The position numbers and the translations under genes are program-made. Positions 17,945 through 25,825 of a stretch of 47,696 nt of DNA are shown piece after piece. This stretch comes from Candidatus Sumerlaeaceae bacterium (GTDB lineage: Bacteria; Sumerlaeota; Sumerlaeia; Sumerlaeales; Sumerlaeaceae): positions 1 through 47,696 of the forward strand of contig JAIBAT010000004.1 in the NCBI GenBank assembly GCA_019695055.1. Reading direction: 5' to 3'. Numbering within the stretch: the stretch's first letter is position 1; each line of letters begins with the position of its first letter. The notes beneath the pieces are model-generated. The model ran no database searches, was not told the origin of the DNA, and was given only the letters and a program-made list of their open reading frames with translations.

Positions 17945-19188
17945 TTCGTGGCACCAGCTTCAAGTTCGAAGGCCTTGTGAATCGCGCGAACAGCGTTATC
18001 GACATCTTTCTCGCTAATGACGCAGGAGATCTTGATTTCCGAGGTGCTTATCATATCGATGTTTATGGCCTTGTCGGCAAGCGCCTTGAACATCGTCGCG
18101 GCCACGCCAGAATGGCTTTTCATTCCAACTCCCACGACGGAGACCTTCGCGATATCCCGGTCATGACGGACTTCCTTTGCCCCAATGTTCTTCGCGATTG
18201 TCTCGGATAGTTTCAGTGCCTCCCCGAGGTCATCCTTGGATACGGTAAACGAAATATCATTCAATCCCTGTGACCCGACGTTCTGGATGATCATATCCAC
18301 AACGATGTGCTTCGCACCGAGTTCCCCGAACACTTGGGCCGCCACACCCGGGCGGTCCGGCACGCCGATAATGGAGACCTTGGCCTCATTTCGATTATGC
18401 GCAACTCCGCTGACTACAATATCTTCCATTTCTCGTGCCTCCTGCACTACCATGGTACCACGCACGCTGTCAAAGCTGCTGCGGACGTGAATGGGTACAT
18501 TAAAGTTCTTCCCGACCTCGACACTGCGGGAATGCAACACTTTGGCTCCCAAGCTGGCCAACTCGAGCATCTCGTCATAGCTGATGCGGTCCAGTTTGCG
18601 GGCACCCGGTACAATACGAGGGTCGGCCGTGTAAACACCGTCCACATCCGTGTAAATGTCGCAGACCTCCGCCTTGAGAACTGCCGCCAACGCCACGGCC
18701 GTGGTATCGCTACCCCCCCGCCCAAGCGTGGTAACTTCATTATCTATGGTCATTCCTTGGAAACCTGCGACAATGACGATATTCCCGGCATCCAGTTCCT
18801 TACGAAGCTTCTTGTCGTTGATGTGGGAAATTTTCGCCTTGCGATGAGAACTGTCCGTAACAATTCCGACCTGCGGTCCCGTAAATGATTTGGCATCGTA
18901 ACCCATGGACTGAATGGCAATTGCCAGCATGGCGATGGTGATTTGTTCCCCCGTGGAGATTAGCATGTCAATTTCGCGCGGATTGGGACTCTCGGTGATT
19001 TGTCGCGCAAGAGCCAGGAGATTATCCGTCGTCTTTCCCATGGCCGACACCACGACGACCACCTGCCGCCCTGCCTTAAACTCATCAATGGCGTGCCGGG
19101 CGACATTCTTGATCTTATCAGGATCCGCGACGCTCGAACCGCCGAATTTCTGAACTATAATACCCAAATCAAATGGCTCCTGTAACAC
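17941..19188 (-). CDS. lysC: Aspartate kinase
   Basis: ATP-dependent phosphorylation of aspartate, the first step towards lysine, threonine, methionine and diaminopimelate. It is 415 residues, the usual size of a monofunctional, allosterically regulated aspartokinase. The N-terminus carries the kinase motif VQKFGGSSVAD. STGEQ, GRGGSDTTAV and DVDGVYTADPR follow. Two ACT domains cover about residues 270-410. The start is unsure. GTG 19188 has AAGG close by, but TTG 19167 has a better CAGGAG nine bases upstream and gives the usual short N-terminus. The Rieske gene ends 88 bp upstream, and the next gene overlaps by 4 bp. Feedback control through the ACT domains is expected. Confidence 0.96.
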   Translation of the reverse strand: MLQEPFDLGIIVQKFGGSSVADPDKIKNVARHAIDEFKAGRQVVVVVSAMGKTTDNLLALARQITESPNPREIDMLISTGEQITIAMLAIAIQSMGYDAKSFTGPQVGIVTDSSHRKAKISHINDKKLRKELDAGNIVIVAGFQGMTIDNEVTTLGRGGSDTTAVALAAVLKAEVCDIYTDVDGVYTADPRIVPGARKLDRISYDEMLELASLGAKVLHSRSVEVGKNFNVPIHVRSSFDSVRGTMVVQEAREMEDIVVSGVAHNRNEAKVSIIGVPDRPGVAAQVFGELGAKHIVVDMIIQNVGSQGLNDISFTVSKDDLGEALKLSETIAKNIGAKEVRHDRDIAKVSVVGVGMKSHSGVAATMFKALADKAINIDMISTSEIKISCVISEKDVDNAVRAIHKAFELEAGATK

Positions 19189-19276
19189 ATAACCTTATGC
19201 ATTTCCAATACGCAGACCATTGAAAAACGACGGGTTCCGCACGCAATGGGTTTTTTGAGGATTTCAGCCCGATGAA

Positions 19277-19579
19277 TCAGGCTTCAATGACCAATTGACC
19301 GTCTTGCACCCGTATGGGGAATTTCTTCAGGGAGGCGTGCGGATTGGTTAGGCCGGTCCCGGATTCCGCATTGAATTGCCACCCGTGCCACGGGCACGTT
19401 AGAACCGTTCCGTCCAGTGCACCCTGTCCCAAAAGTGCGCCGCGGTGGGGACATTTGCCGTCGAATGCGTGAGCAACTCCCCCCACGCGACAAACCGCAA
19501 GGGGCTTTTCACCGACCAGGAAGTGGCGAAGACTGCCGTCCGCTAAATCCGCTTCCGGGCAAAGGATAGCTGGCTCCAC
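19277..19579 (-). CDS. Small Rieske [2Fe-2S] ferredoxin-like protein
   Basis: A 100-residue Rieske protein of the NirD or dioxygenase-ferredoxin type. The ligand motifs are Cys43-Pro-His45 and Cys62-Pro-Trp-His65, i.e. C-x-H-x16-C-x2-H, so one 2Fe-2S cluster is expected. There is no signal peptide, so it is soluble and cytoplasmic. GTG 19579 is chosen because it lies one base after the argC stop and gives the usual length; an upstream in-frame start at 19612 would overlap argC by 32 bp. No oxygenase or nitrite reductase gene is nearby. Its electron partner is therefore unknown. Lying between argC and lysC, it may be carried along in an amino-acid operon. Confidence 0.9.
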   Translation of the reverse strand: MEPAILCPEADLADGSLRHFLVGEKPLAVCRVGGVAHAFDGKCPHRGALLGQGALDGTVLTCPWHGWQFNAESGTGLTNPHASLKKFPIRVQDGQLVIEA

Positions 19580-19580
19580 C

Positions 19581-20681
19581 CTAAAGGAGCCCCGCCGTTT
19601 CTTCGAAACCAAACATGATATTCATGTTTTGCACCGCTTGACCAGCAGCGCCCTTAATAAGGTTGTCTGTCACGCTGACCACAACAATGGTTTCTGTTCG
19701 AGCATCGTACTTGAAACCAATATCGCAGTAATTCGTCCCAACCACATTCTTCACCTGCGGCAGTTCGCCGGAATCATAAACCCTAACAAATGGCTCGTTG
19801 GCGTAAGCCTCCTGGTACAATTCCATGATGGCCTCCCTCGAGGGGTGCGGCGCCGACTTGTGAACGCGGCAGTAAGCGGTGACCATGATACCGTCATTGT
19901 AAGGTCCAACATGGGGCGCAAAGAGTACGGTAACGGATTTACGACGAACGTCCTTGAATCCCAGTTTCAGAAACTCGCTGGACGTGGAATTCATGTCGGA
20001 AACTCGGGAGAGCTCTTGCTCAATCTCAGGAATATGCTGGTGATCACCCACTTTGTAGGCACGCACATTATCCGAAACATTAATGTGGAGGTTCTCCTCC
20101 TTCGCCATTCGTCCCGCGCCGGAAACCCCCGAAATCGCATTTATGATAATGGGGTCATCTTTCACATACCCCGCGCCGACTATGGGTGTAAGGCCAAGAA
20201 TTGCGGTGGTCGTATAGCAACCCGGATTTGCCACCAGGTTCGCCGTGCGGATTTGGTTCCTGTAAAGTTCAGGCAGCCCGTATACTGACTCCTTCAGCAG
20301 TTCAGTCTGGCGATGCAGCAGTTTGTACCAAAATTCGAAATCATTAGGATCTTTAAGGCGGAAATCCCCGCTGAAATCAACAAACCGGGCACCGGCTCCG
20401 ATCACCTGCTCAACGAAATCAAAGGTTTCTCCCGGACGCTTGCACGAAAACACCAGGTCACACTTCGTAATCCTGTCGGGGTCATAGGGCTCGAACTGCC
20501 TATCGCCCAGGGAACCGCGTAGTTGTGAATGAAAGGCGCGAACCTTATCGCCCACCGAGGAGTCACTGACCAGCACCTCAATGGCGACCCTGTTGTGGCG
20601 CTGCAAAATACCGAGAAGTTTCCCGGCACTGATACTGGTGGCGCCAATAATGGCGACTTTGATCTGGTTCTTATCTGTCAT
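19581..20681 (-). CDS. argC: N-acetyl-gamma-glutamyl-phosphate reductase
   Basis: NADPH-dependent reduction of N-acetylglutamyl phosphate to the semialdehyde, the third step of arginine synthesis. It is 366 residues, slightly longer than the usual 340-350. The N-terminal nucleotide-binding region reads VAIIGATSISAGKLLGIL. The catalytic cysteine is Cys155 in NPGCYTT. A later HQHIPEIEQEL motif supplies the conserved histidine. ISGVSGAGR is also typical of the family. The gene starts at ATG 20681 and is first in a minus-strand run that continues with the Rieske gene one base after its stop. No other arg gene is in the window. Confidence 0.96.
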   Translation of the reverse strand: MTDKNQIKVAIIGATSISAGKLLGILQRHNRVAIEVLVSDSSVGDKVRAFHSQLRGSLGDRQFEPYDPDRITKCDLVFSCKRPGETFDFVEQVIGAGARFVDFSGDFRLKDPNDFEFWYKLLHRQTELLKESVYGLPELYRNQIRTANLVANPGCYTTTAILGLTPIVGAGYVKDDPIIINAISGVSGAGRMAKEENLHINVSDNVRAYKVGDHQHIPEIEQELSRVSDMNSTSSEFLKLGFKDVRRKSVTVLFAPHVGPYNDGIMVTAYCRVHKSAPHPSREAIMELYQEAYANEPFVRVYDSGELPQVKNVVGTNYCDIGFKYDARTETIVVVSVTDNLIKGAAGQAVQNMNIMFGFEETAGLL

Positions 20682-20771
20682 TTTTCCGCGTTACCCATGG
20701 ATGGCATTGCCATTCTAATCAGCGAGGGATAATCTAAAAGAAGTGGCCCCAAAAACCTTGCCAACCTTGTT

Positions 20772-21572
20772 CTAACTTTCAAGGCGGGTTACCACATAAA
20801 CCGAGGAACCAATGGGGGCATTGAACATTTGGAGCGCACGATTCTCCAAAAGCATGATGACAGTAAATATCCCGTTAAGGAACCGCGGAGTCAGATTCTG
20901 GTCAGTGGAAGGCACCGCGCCGAGCCAGCCAAGGATTCGCTTGTACATTTTGGCGGCAAACATGACAGGAAACAGCAGAGAAACACGATAAGTGCTTCGC
21001 AAGACCGTCGCATTGCAGTTTTCCGTGAGCTCCGATTTCATAGTCGGAAGGTCGTAGCGGATAGCCAGGCGGATGATGTCATCGTGGGCCGAACGCAGGA
21101 ATTCCAAGGCCGCATTATTGACCAGCAAAATTCCACCCGGTTTCAGGACACGATATAGTTCCTTTATGGCCGCCTTTCGTGAATCCGCATCCAGCATGGT
21201 GAGCACGTCCATATTGATAACCGCGTCAAACGAGGCTGCTTCGAAGGGGATCTCAGTCATGCACCCGCTTCGAACATGATCCAGACCTCGTTTCAGGCAG
21301 AAATCAATGGCATCTGGAGACAAATCGAAGCCCTCCACCTCAAAACCTTTGGATATCAGGAATTCCATGTTCATGCCGGTTCCACATCCGGCATCAAGTA
21401 TTCGTGCACCCGGTTTGAGGTGGGCACAAATATCCCTGATGTAGAAATCGCGCAAACCGCGGTACCACCACAGCGTCTCCTCGTTGGCGTACATATCGCC
21501 ATACTCGGACTGCTGCATTAGTATCGGCAGCGGTTCTTTCTCCTCAGCCTTCAAGCCAGTAGTAACGTCCAT
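20772..21572 (-). CDS. Class I SAM-dependent methyltransferase
   Basis: 266 residues with the SAM-binding motif ILDAGCGTGMNMEFL at about residues 57-71, then GFDLSPDAIDFC and a post-motif region VINMDVLTMLDAD. LYRVLKPGGILLVNNAALEFL at about 135-155 is motif III. The C-terminal third is hydrophobic around residues 230-262 and may sit at a membrane. The substrate is unknown; the fold with this C-terminal part resembles methyltransferases found in polysaccharide or lipid modification loci. It begins nine bases after the acyltransferase stop, so the two are probably one transcript. No clear ribosome binding site is visible, which is consistent with coupling. Confidence 0.88.
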   Translation of the reverse strand: MDVTTGLKAEEKEPLPILMQQSEYGDMYANEETLWWYRGLRDFYIRDICAHLKPGARILDAGCGTGMNMEFLISKGFEVEGFDLSPDAIDFCLKRGLDHVRSGCMTEIPFEAASFDAVINMDVLTMLDADSRKAAIKELYRVLKPGGILLVNNAALEFLRSAHDDIIRLAIRYDLPTMKSELTENCNATVLRSTYRVSLLFPVMFAAKMYKRILGWLGAVPSTDQNLTPRFLNGIFTVIMLLENRALQMFNAPIGSSVYVVTRLES

Positions 21573-21581
21573 AGGGTGGGG

Positions 21582-22952
21582 CTATAGTTTCCAATATATA
21601 TTGCGGCGATTGCACACCCAGACGACAAACATCAACAGGAGTGTCCAGGCAAGTCCCTGGGCCATTCCCACCCAAGCAACGCCCCCAACCACCCCCCAAT
21701 GGTCAAAAGGAGGCATGGTCCCAAGCGCGGAATTGAAGTAGGGCTGGGTTCCCAGCGCCGTCGAGAAAATTCGGACGATCGGCTGCATAAAATACGCCAG
21801 CAGGGCGTTCGCACCGAAGATGTTGAGGGGTTTCGCCCATAGGCTGATGCCCTGAACATCAATCAGCCAGTAGAAGAGCAGAAAGGTGAATCCACCCACC
21901 CCAGAGGTGAAAATGGTATAGCTGGCGGTGACCCAATCCTTGTGCATCGGCACCCCGAGGCAGTGAAGGGCGTAACCAACAACCACCCCAATCAATCCCA
22001 CAATCAGGCATTGTCGGACGATTTTTGATTGGGTACGACTCGTAATCGCCTCCCCAATGAATGTCCCGAAGATCGTACAAATCCCATAGGATATGGATCC
22101 CCAGGGTGTGCAGTGGACCGTCAAGGGGCGCCAAGGATCGCCACCAGGATTGGCCAATGTTAGAAACTTGGCTTCTGGGTTCCCCAAGGCCGTCCACCAT
22201 GGAAACAACCGGACACAGGCGACCTGGATCGCACAAACCGCGGCCAGTGCCACCCAGCGTCCAGCCGCGGGAATTTGGATGAAGGCCGCACCCATAAAAT
22301 AGGCAATACCAATGGCCTGCAGGATTCCCCACCAGTAGCTCAACTTGAGGATCAGAGAAATATAAATAATTCCTGCCAGAATAAGAAGAAGCGTCCGCGA
22401 AAGCGCATGCTTCCACCAATCCGGACCTCGTGATTGCCGACTGAGCGGGATGCAAACCCCCACGATGAATACAAAAAACGGCGCAACCAGATCTGTAAAG
22501 GTACACCCAATGCCCACAGCCTGGAACGCCAGCTTGTCTCCGGCCGATTTTCGTTTCGCGATGACCTCACGCCCCTCTCCCAATGGTATTGGGGTCCAAA
22601 TGGAAACGCCGTTCGAGATTTCCTTGTTACCATCCGGCAAAGCGACTTCCACATCATAGAGGCCGTTATCGCCGGATTTGATAATTTTACCGGGTAACGT
22701 TAATGTCGCTGTGGTTTTCCCCTCATAGAAAGCCCACTCATGCGCTTCACCATCCTCCCCGGCGTGTTTCCAAGTGGACACAGGTGCACTGCCAAATTGG
22801 GAAAAAGTCTGGGGCAGATTTCTGAAACCTGCGACTTGGATGACGAAGATCATGGCGAAAATCGTGAACCCACGAAATGCGTCAATGGACTCAACTCTCT
22901 TTTTCGCCAACGCCGGTTTTTCTTGTACGCTTTGAGTGTCCAATGTTCTCAC
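21582..22952 (-). CDS. Inner-membrane acyltransferase of the NagX/HGSNAT (DUF5009) family
   Basis: A 456-residue multi-pass membrane protein. The N-terminus has the family signature RVESIDAFRGFTIFAMIFV. Later come FTDLVAPFFVFIVGVCIPLS and about nine further hydrophobic helices. Relatives include heparan-alpha-glucosaminide N-acetyltransferase and bacterial NagX, which move acetyl groups across a membrane onto amino sugars. An extra soluble segment of about 95 residues (about 45-140), rich in beta strands, lies between the first helix and the TDLVAPFF helix; it would be extracytoplasmic. The start is GTG 22952, but TTG 22943 with AAGGTGAG upstream is a good alternative. It is divergent from the amidase-like gene. 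Confidence 0.82.
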   Translation of the reverse strand: MRTLDTQSVQEKPALAKKRVESIDAFRGFTIFAMIFVIQVAGFRNLPQTFSQFGSAPVSTWKHAGEDGEAHEWAFYEGKTTATLTLPGKIIKSGDNGLYDVEVALPDGNKEISNGVSIWTPIPLGEGREVIAKRKSAGDKLAFQAVGIGCTFTDLVAPFFVFIVGVCIPLSRQSRGPDWWKHALSRTLLLILAGIIYISLILKLSYWWGILQAIGIAYFMGAAFIQIPAAGRWVALAAVCAIQVACVRLFPWWTALGNPEAKFLTLANPGGDPWRPLTVHCTPWGSISYGICTIFGTFIGEAITSRTQSKIVRQCLIVGLIGVVVGYALHCLGVPMHKDWVTASYTIFTSGVGGFTFLLFYWLIDVQGISLWAKPLNIFGANALLAYFMQPIVRIFSTALGTQPYFNSALGTMPPFDHWGVVGGVAWVGMAQGLAWTLLLMFVVWVCNRRNIYWKL

Positions 22953-23113
22953 CTTGGTCGAGGTGTCAGCTTTGTGAATCCAGAGAGTTCATGGGGCGGG
23001 AGGAAGATGCAACAGGGAATCTGGCAAGAAAGGGCTCTTACCAGAATCTTGGGTTTACATCGCAAATCCCGACCGCCTGATGGGGGGCATCAACGTCATC
23101 GGGAGTTCCTTTT

Positions 23114-25819
23114 ATGTCGTTTCAGGGGAGAACTTTGTCCAGGTCCATTCGAGGTGGCGCAGTCCTCGTAATACTTGCGGCCAATTTCGCCGTTGCATCT
23201 TTGGCCTGCGCCCAGGAGCCGACCACTGGCACCAGAGAACAATCGACATCGCGGGGATTTGGAATGCCTCCCTGGTTTGTCGAGGCCGTGCGTGCCGATG
23301 ATTGGCGGGAGCCAAACAGTCCCGCCATGGTACAACGCCCCTACTCAGAGGTCGCCAAGGGTCGCAGCGCGTTCACCGAGAATCCCTCGCGGCAACCCTC
23401 GGGTGCCCTGAGCGGAAAGGTCGTCTTTCTGCTGGGGGGGCATGGTTGGACCTACTCCTACACCCAACAGGCCTGGTATACCCAGCGCGGAGTCACCCAT
23501 GGCGTGGTAGAGGATTTTGGAAACAAGGACCAGGCCAACTTCTTTGCACACTATCTGTGGAATGCCGGTGCAACTGTAGTCCCTCTCAGACCGGTGGATG
23601 TTCAGCGTGTAGAGCGAGTAATGGACAACTCGAGCATCGGAGTGGAGTTCTTCGGCCCGTGGAGTTCCAGCGACTCGACCATCCATTTTGCCGCGCCAAA
23701 CAATAAGGGGCCGGCGTATCGGTTCGCGACCGCATCCCTTGAGGAAAAAGCGGTCGCGCGATATACGCCAAACATCCCCAAGGCGGGTGACTACCCAGTC
23801 TATTCGTGGGTCCGCGATGGCGCCGATCGGATCACACAGCTATACCGCATCGCACATTCCGGTGGAGTAACGGAGGTTCTCGTCAACCATCGACTGTTCG
23901 GCAAGGGTTGGGTTTGGCTCGGCACGTTTTACTTCGATCAAGGCACCGCGGGCTACGTGGAAATCAGCAACAAGGTCTCCGACCCATACACCGCAGATGA
24001 TAAGCACGTTGCTGTGGCGGACGCAGTGCGATTTGGCAATGGCATGGGCGACATTAACCGCGGCGGCGGGATTTCAGGTCAGCCTCGCGAGGATGAAGGC
24101 GACTGCTATTGGATCGAACGCAGCCTTGGACCGACGGCAGACCGCCGCATTTATACTGCCGGGGATGACGACGGCGCCGCAACCGTGGGCGCTCCTCCAA
24201 AAAGTTCCGCCTATATGAACCGCGAAACCGAGGGTAACTACTTTGACCGCATCTATCTCAGCTTCCATTCCAACGCATTAAACGGCAAAGCCCGCGGAGC
24301 CATGGGCCTTTTTAATAAGGTTCCCGCGCAGCGTCCGGCGTACCAACAGCAGCTGGCCACCATCATTGGGGAGCAAATCAATGATGAGATGGCCACGGCT
24401 CCCGCTACGGCATCTCCTGCATGGGTAAACAGGCGCCCCGCCACGAGCAACTGGATTACATTTGGCGAACTGCGTAAGGACTACATCCAAAATGAAATGT
24501 GCGCAACGATTCTCGAAGTTGCGTTTCATGACAATGCTGAAGATGCCCGCCTCATGTTGGATCCCCGTTCGCGTCAATCCATGGCTCGGGCCACTTTACG
24601 CGGACTGCTGAATTGGTATGAAGGTGTTAATCCCTCCGCCAGCAACCTTGTGCTGCTGCCCACGGCACCAGATTCGGCAGCAGCCCAGGACCTTGGCAAC
24701 GGCAAGGTCCGCATTTCCTGGAAACCTGGAAGTTCAGAAAGAATGAAGGGAGACCCGCCCCTTGGCTACCGTGTTTCATCTTCGGCAAACGGCCGAGGAT
24801 TTGCAAAAGCGGCCGAGGTCTTCGATGTAAACGAGGCCATTCTGGATAAGGTTTCCACAGCGACTGCCACCTACTTCAAGATTACAGCCTTTAACTCGGG
24901 GGGAGAATCCTTTCCCACCGAGTTGCTTGCCGTGAGGCCATCCGCCGAGGAAACCCTGCCTCTGAGGCCAAGCAATGGGAAGTCGAAACCGATGGCGCGC
25001 AAGTCCGCCAAAAAGGAAATCCTGGTGGTAAATGGTTTCAACAGCCTGGATGCTTCCATGAACGTACAGGAGGAAGCCTCCGCTGGCCTCGGCTCCGGGC
25101 GCGGACCGGGCGGAACCTATTGGCGGGTGCGACCCAATCAGTCGAATTCCTTCAATTACGTCCTGCAGGCCGCTGATGCGCTGACGTTGCTGGGTAAATC
25201 CTTTGATACGGCAAATGTCGCGCGTCTGTCCGCCGCCGACATCAACCTTGGCGATTACAAGACGGTCATCTGGATGGCCGGCGGGCAACTGCCCAAGGAT
25301 GGTGTCGTGACATCAACCTCACAACGGCTGCTGTCTGATTTCGTGAGACGCGGGGGAAATCTGTTCATGAGTGGATCCCACATCGCCGAGGCCCTCGATG
25401 GCCGAACAACCGCCCCAATTCCGTCCAAGATGGACCGCCAGTTCTTGAACCAGACGATGGGCTGCAGCTATGTTACAAGCACCAGCATCGCGAGAAAAGT
25501 CTCTGGGGTACCAGCCACTCCCCTCGCCGGAATCTCATCAGTTCAATTGGATGACGCCAATTCGGGAACTTACGACGCGTTGCCTTGTGATGTCATTGCA
25601 CCCCCCCGAAACAACGCGAATGCACGGAGCCTGCTGGTCTTTGACGACATTGGAAATGGTGCAGCGGCTGTGGCGTGCGCACCGCCCAACAGCGGAAAGG
25701 TCGTAACCATGAGCTTCCCGTTTGAAACCATCACCCCGATCAACCAACGCCGTGAGATTCTCGCCGGAGTTCTCGCGTTCTTTGAGTCACAGCAGCCCGA
25801 CTTTCGAGGAAGACGCTGA
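23114..25819 (+). CDS. Exported N-acetylmuramoyl-L-alanine amidase-like protein with inserted golvesin-like domain
   Basis: 901 residues with a signal peptide ending near residue 34 (ACAQ). Zinc-ligand motifs of the Amidase_3 family are split in the chain: His110 in LLGGHGW and Glu133 in VVEDF, then His375 in LSFHSNA and the catalytic Glu468 in LEVAFHDN. Between them, residues about 175-310 look like a golvesin/xanthan-lyase C-terminal-type beta domain (ARYTPNIPKAGDYPVYSWV, GTFYFDQGTAGYVEIS, VAVADAVRFG). An FN3-like domain lies at about 515-608. A GATase-like/DUF4350-like domain lies at about 635-895 (ILVVNGFNS, KTVIWMAGGQ, RRGGNLFMSGSH). GGGAG lies eight bases before the ATG. Predicted role: cleavage of the peptidoglycan stem outside the cytoplasm. 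Confidence 0.82.
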   Translation: MSFQGRTLSRSIRGGAVLVILAANFAVASLACAQEPTTGTREQSTSRGFGMPPWFVEAVRADDWREPNSPAMVQRPYSEVAKGRSAFTENPSRQPSGALSGKVVFLLGGHGWTYSYTQQAWYTQRGVTHGVVEDFGNKDQANFFAHYLWNAGATVVPLRPVDVQRVERVMDNSSIGVEFFGPWSSSDSTIHFAAPNNKGPAYRFATASLEEKAVARYTPNIPKAGDYPVYSWVRDGADRITQLYRIAHSGGVTEVLVNHRLFGKGWVWLGTFYFDQGTAGYVEISNKVSDPYTADDKHVAVADAVRFGNGMGDINRGGGISGQPREDEGDCYWIERSLGPTADRRIYTAGDDDGAATVGAPPKSSAYMNRETEGNYFDRIYLSFHSNALNGKARGAMGLFNKVPAQRPAYQQQLATIIGEQINDEMATAPATASPAWVNRRPATSNWITFGELRKDYIQNEMCATILEVAFHDNAEDARLMLDPRSRQSMARATLRGLLNWYEGVNPSASNLVLLPTAPDSAAAQDLGNGKVRISWKPGSSERMKGDPPLGYRVSSSANGRGFAKAAEVFDVNEAILDKVSTATATYFKITAFNSGGESFPTELLAVRPSAEETLPLRPSNGKSKPMARKSAKKEILVVNGFNSLDASMNVQEEASAGLGSGRGPGGTYWRVRPNQSNSFNYVLQAADALTLLGKSFDTANVARLSAADINLGDYKTVIWMAGGQLPKDGVVTSTSQRLLSDFVRRGGNLFMSGSHIAEALDGRTTAPIPSKMDRQFLNQTMGCSYVTSTSIARKVSGVPATPLAGISSVQLDDANSGTYDALPCDVIAPPRNNANARSLLVFDDIGNGAAAVACAPPNSGKVVTMSFPFETITPINQRREILAGVLAFFESQQPDFRGRR

Positions 25820-25825
25820 ACCCGA

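Noticed and set aside
17120..17980. 286-codon open frame on the plus strand
   Set aside because: It is antisense to the clear deoxyhypusine-synthase-like gene, and its translation has no family features.
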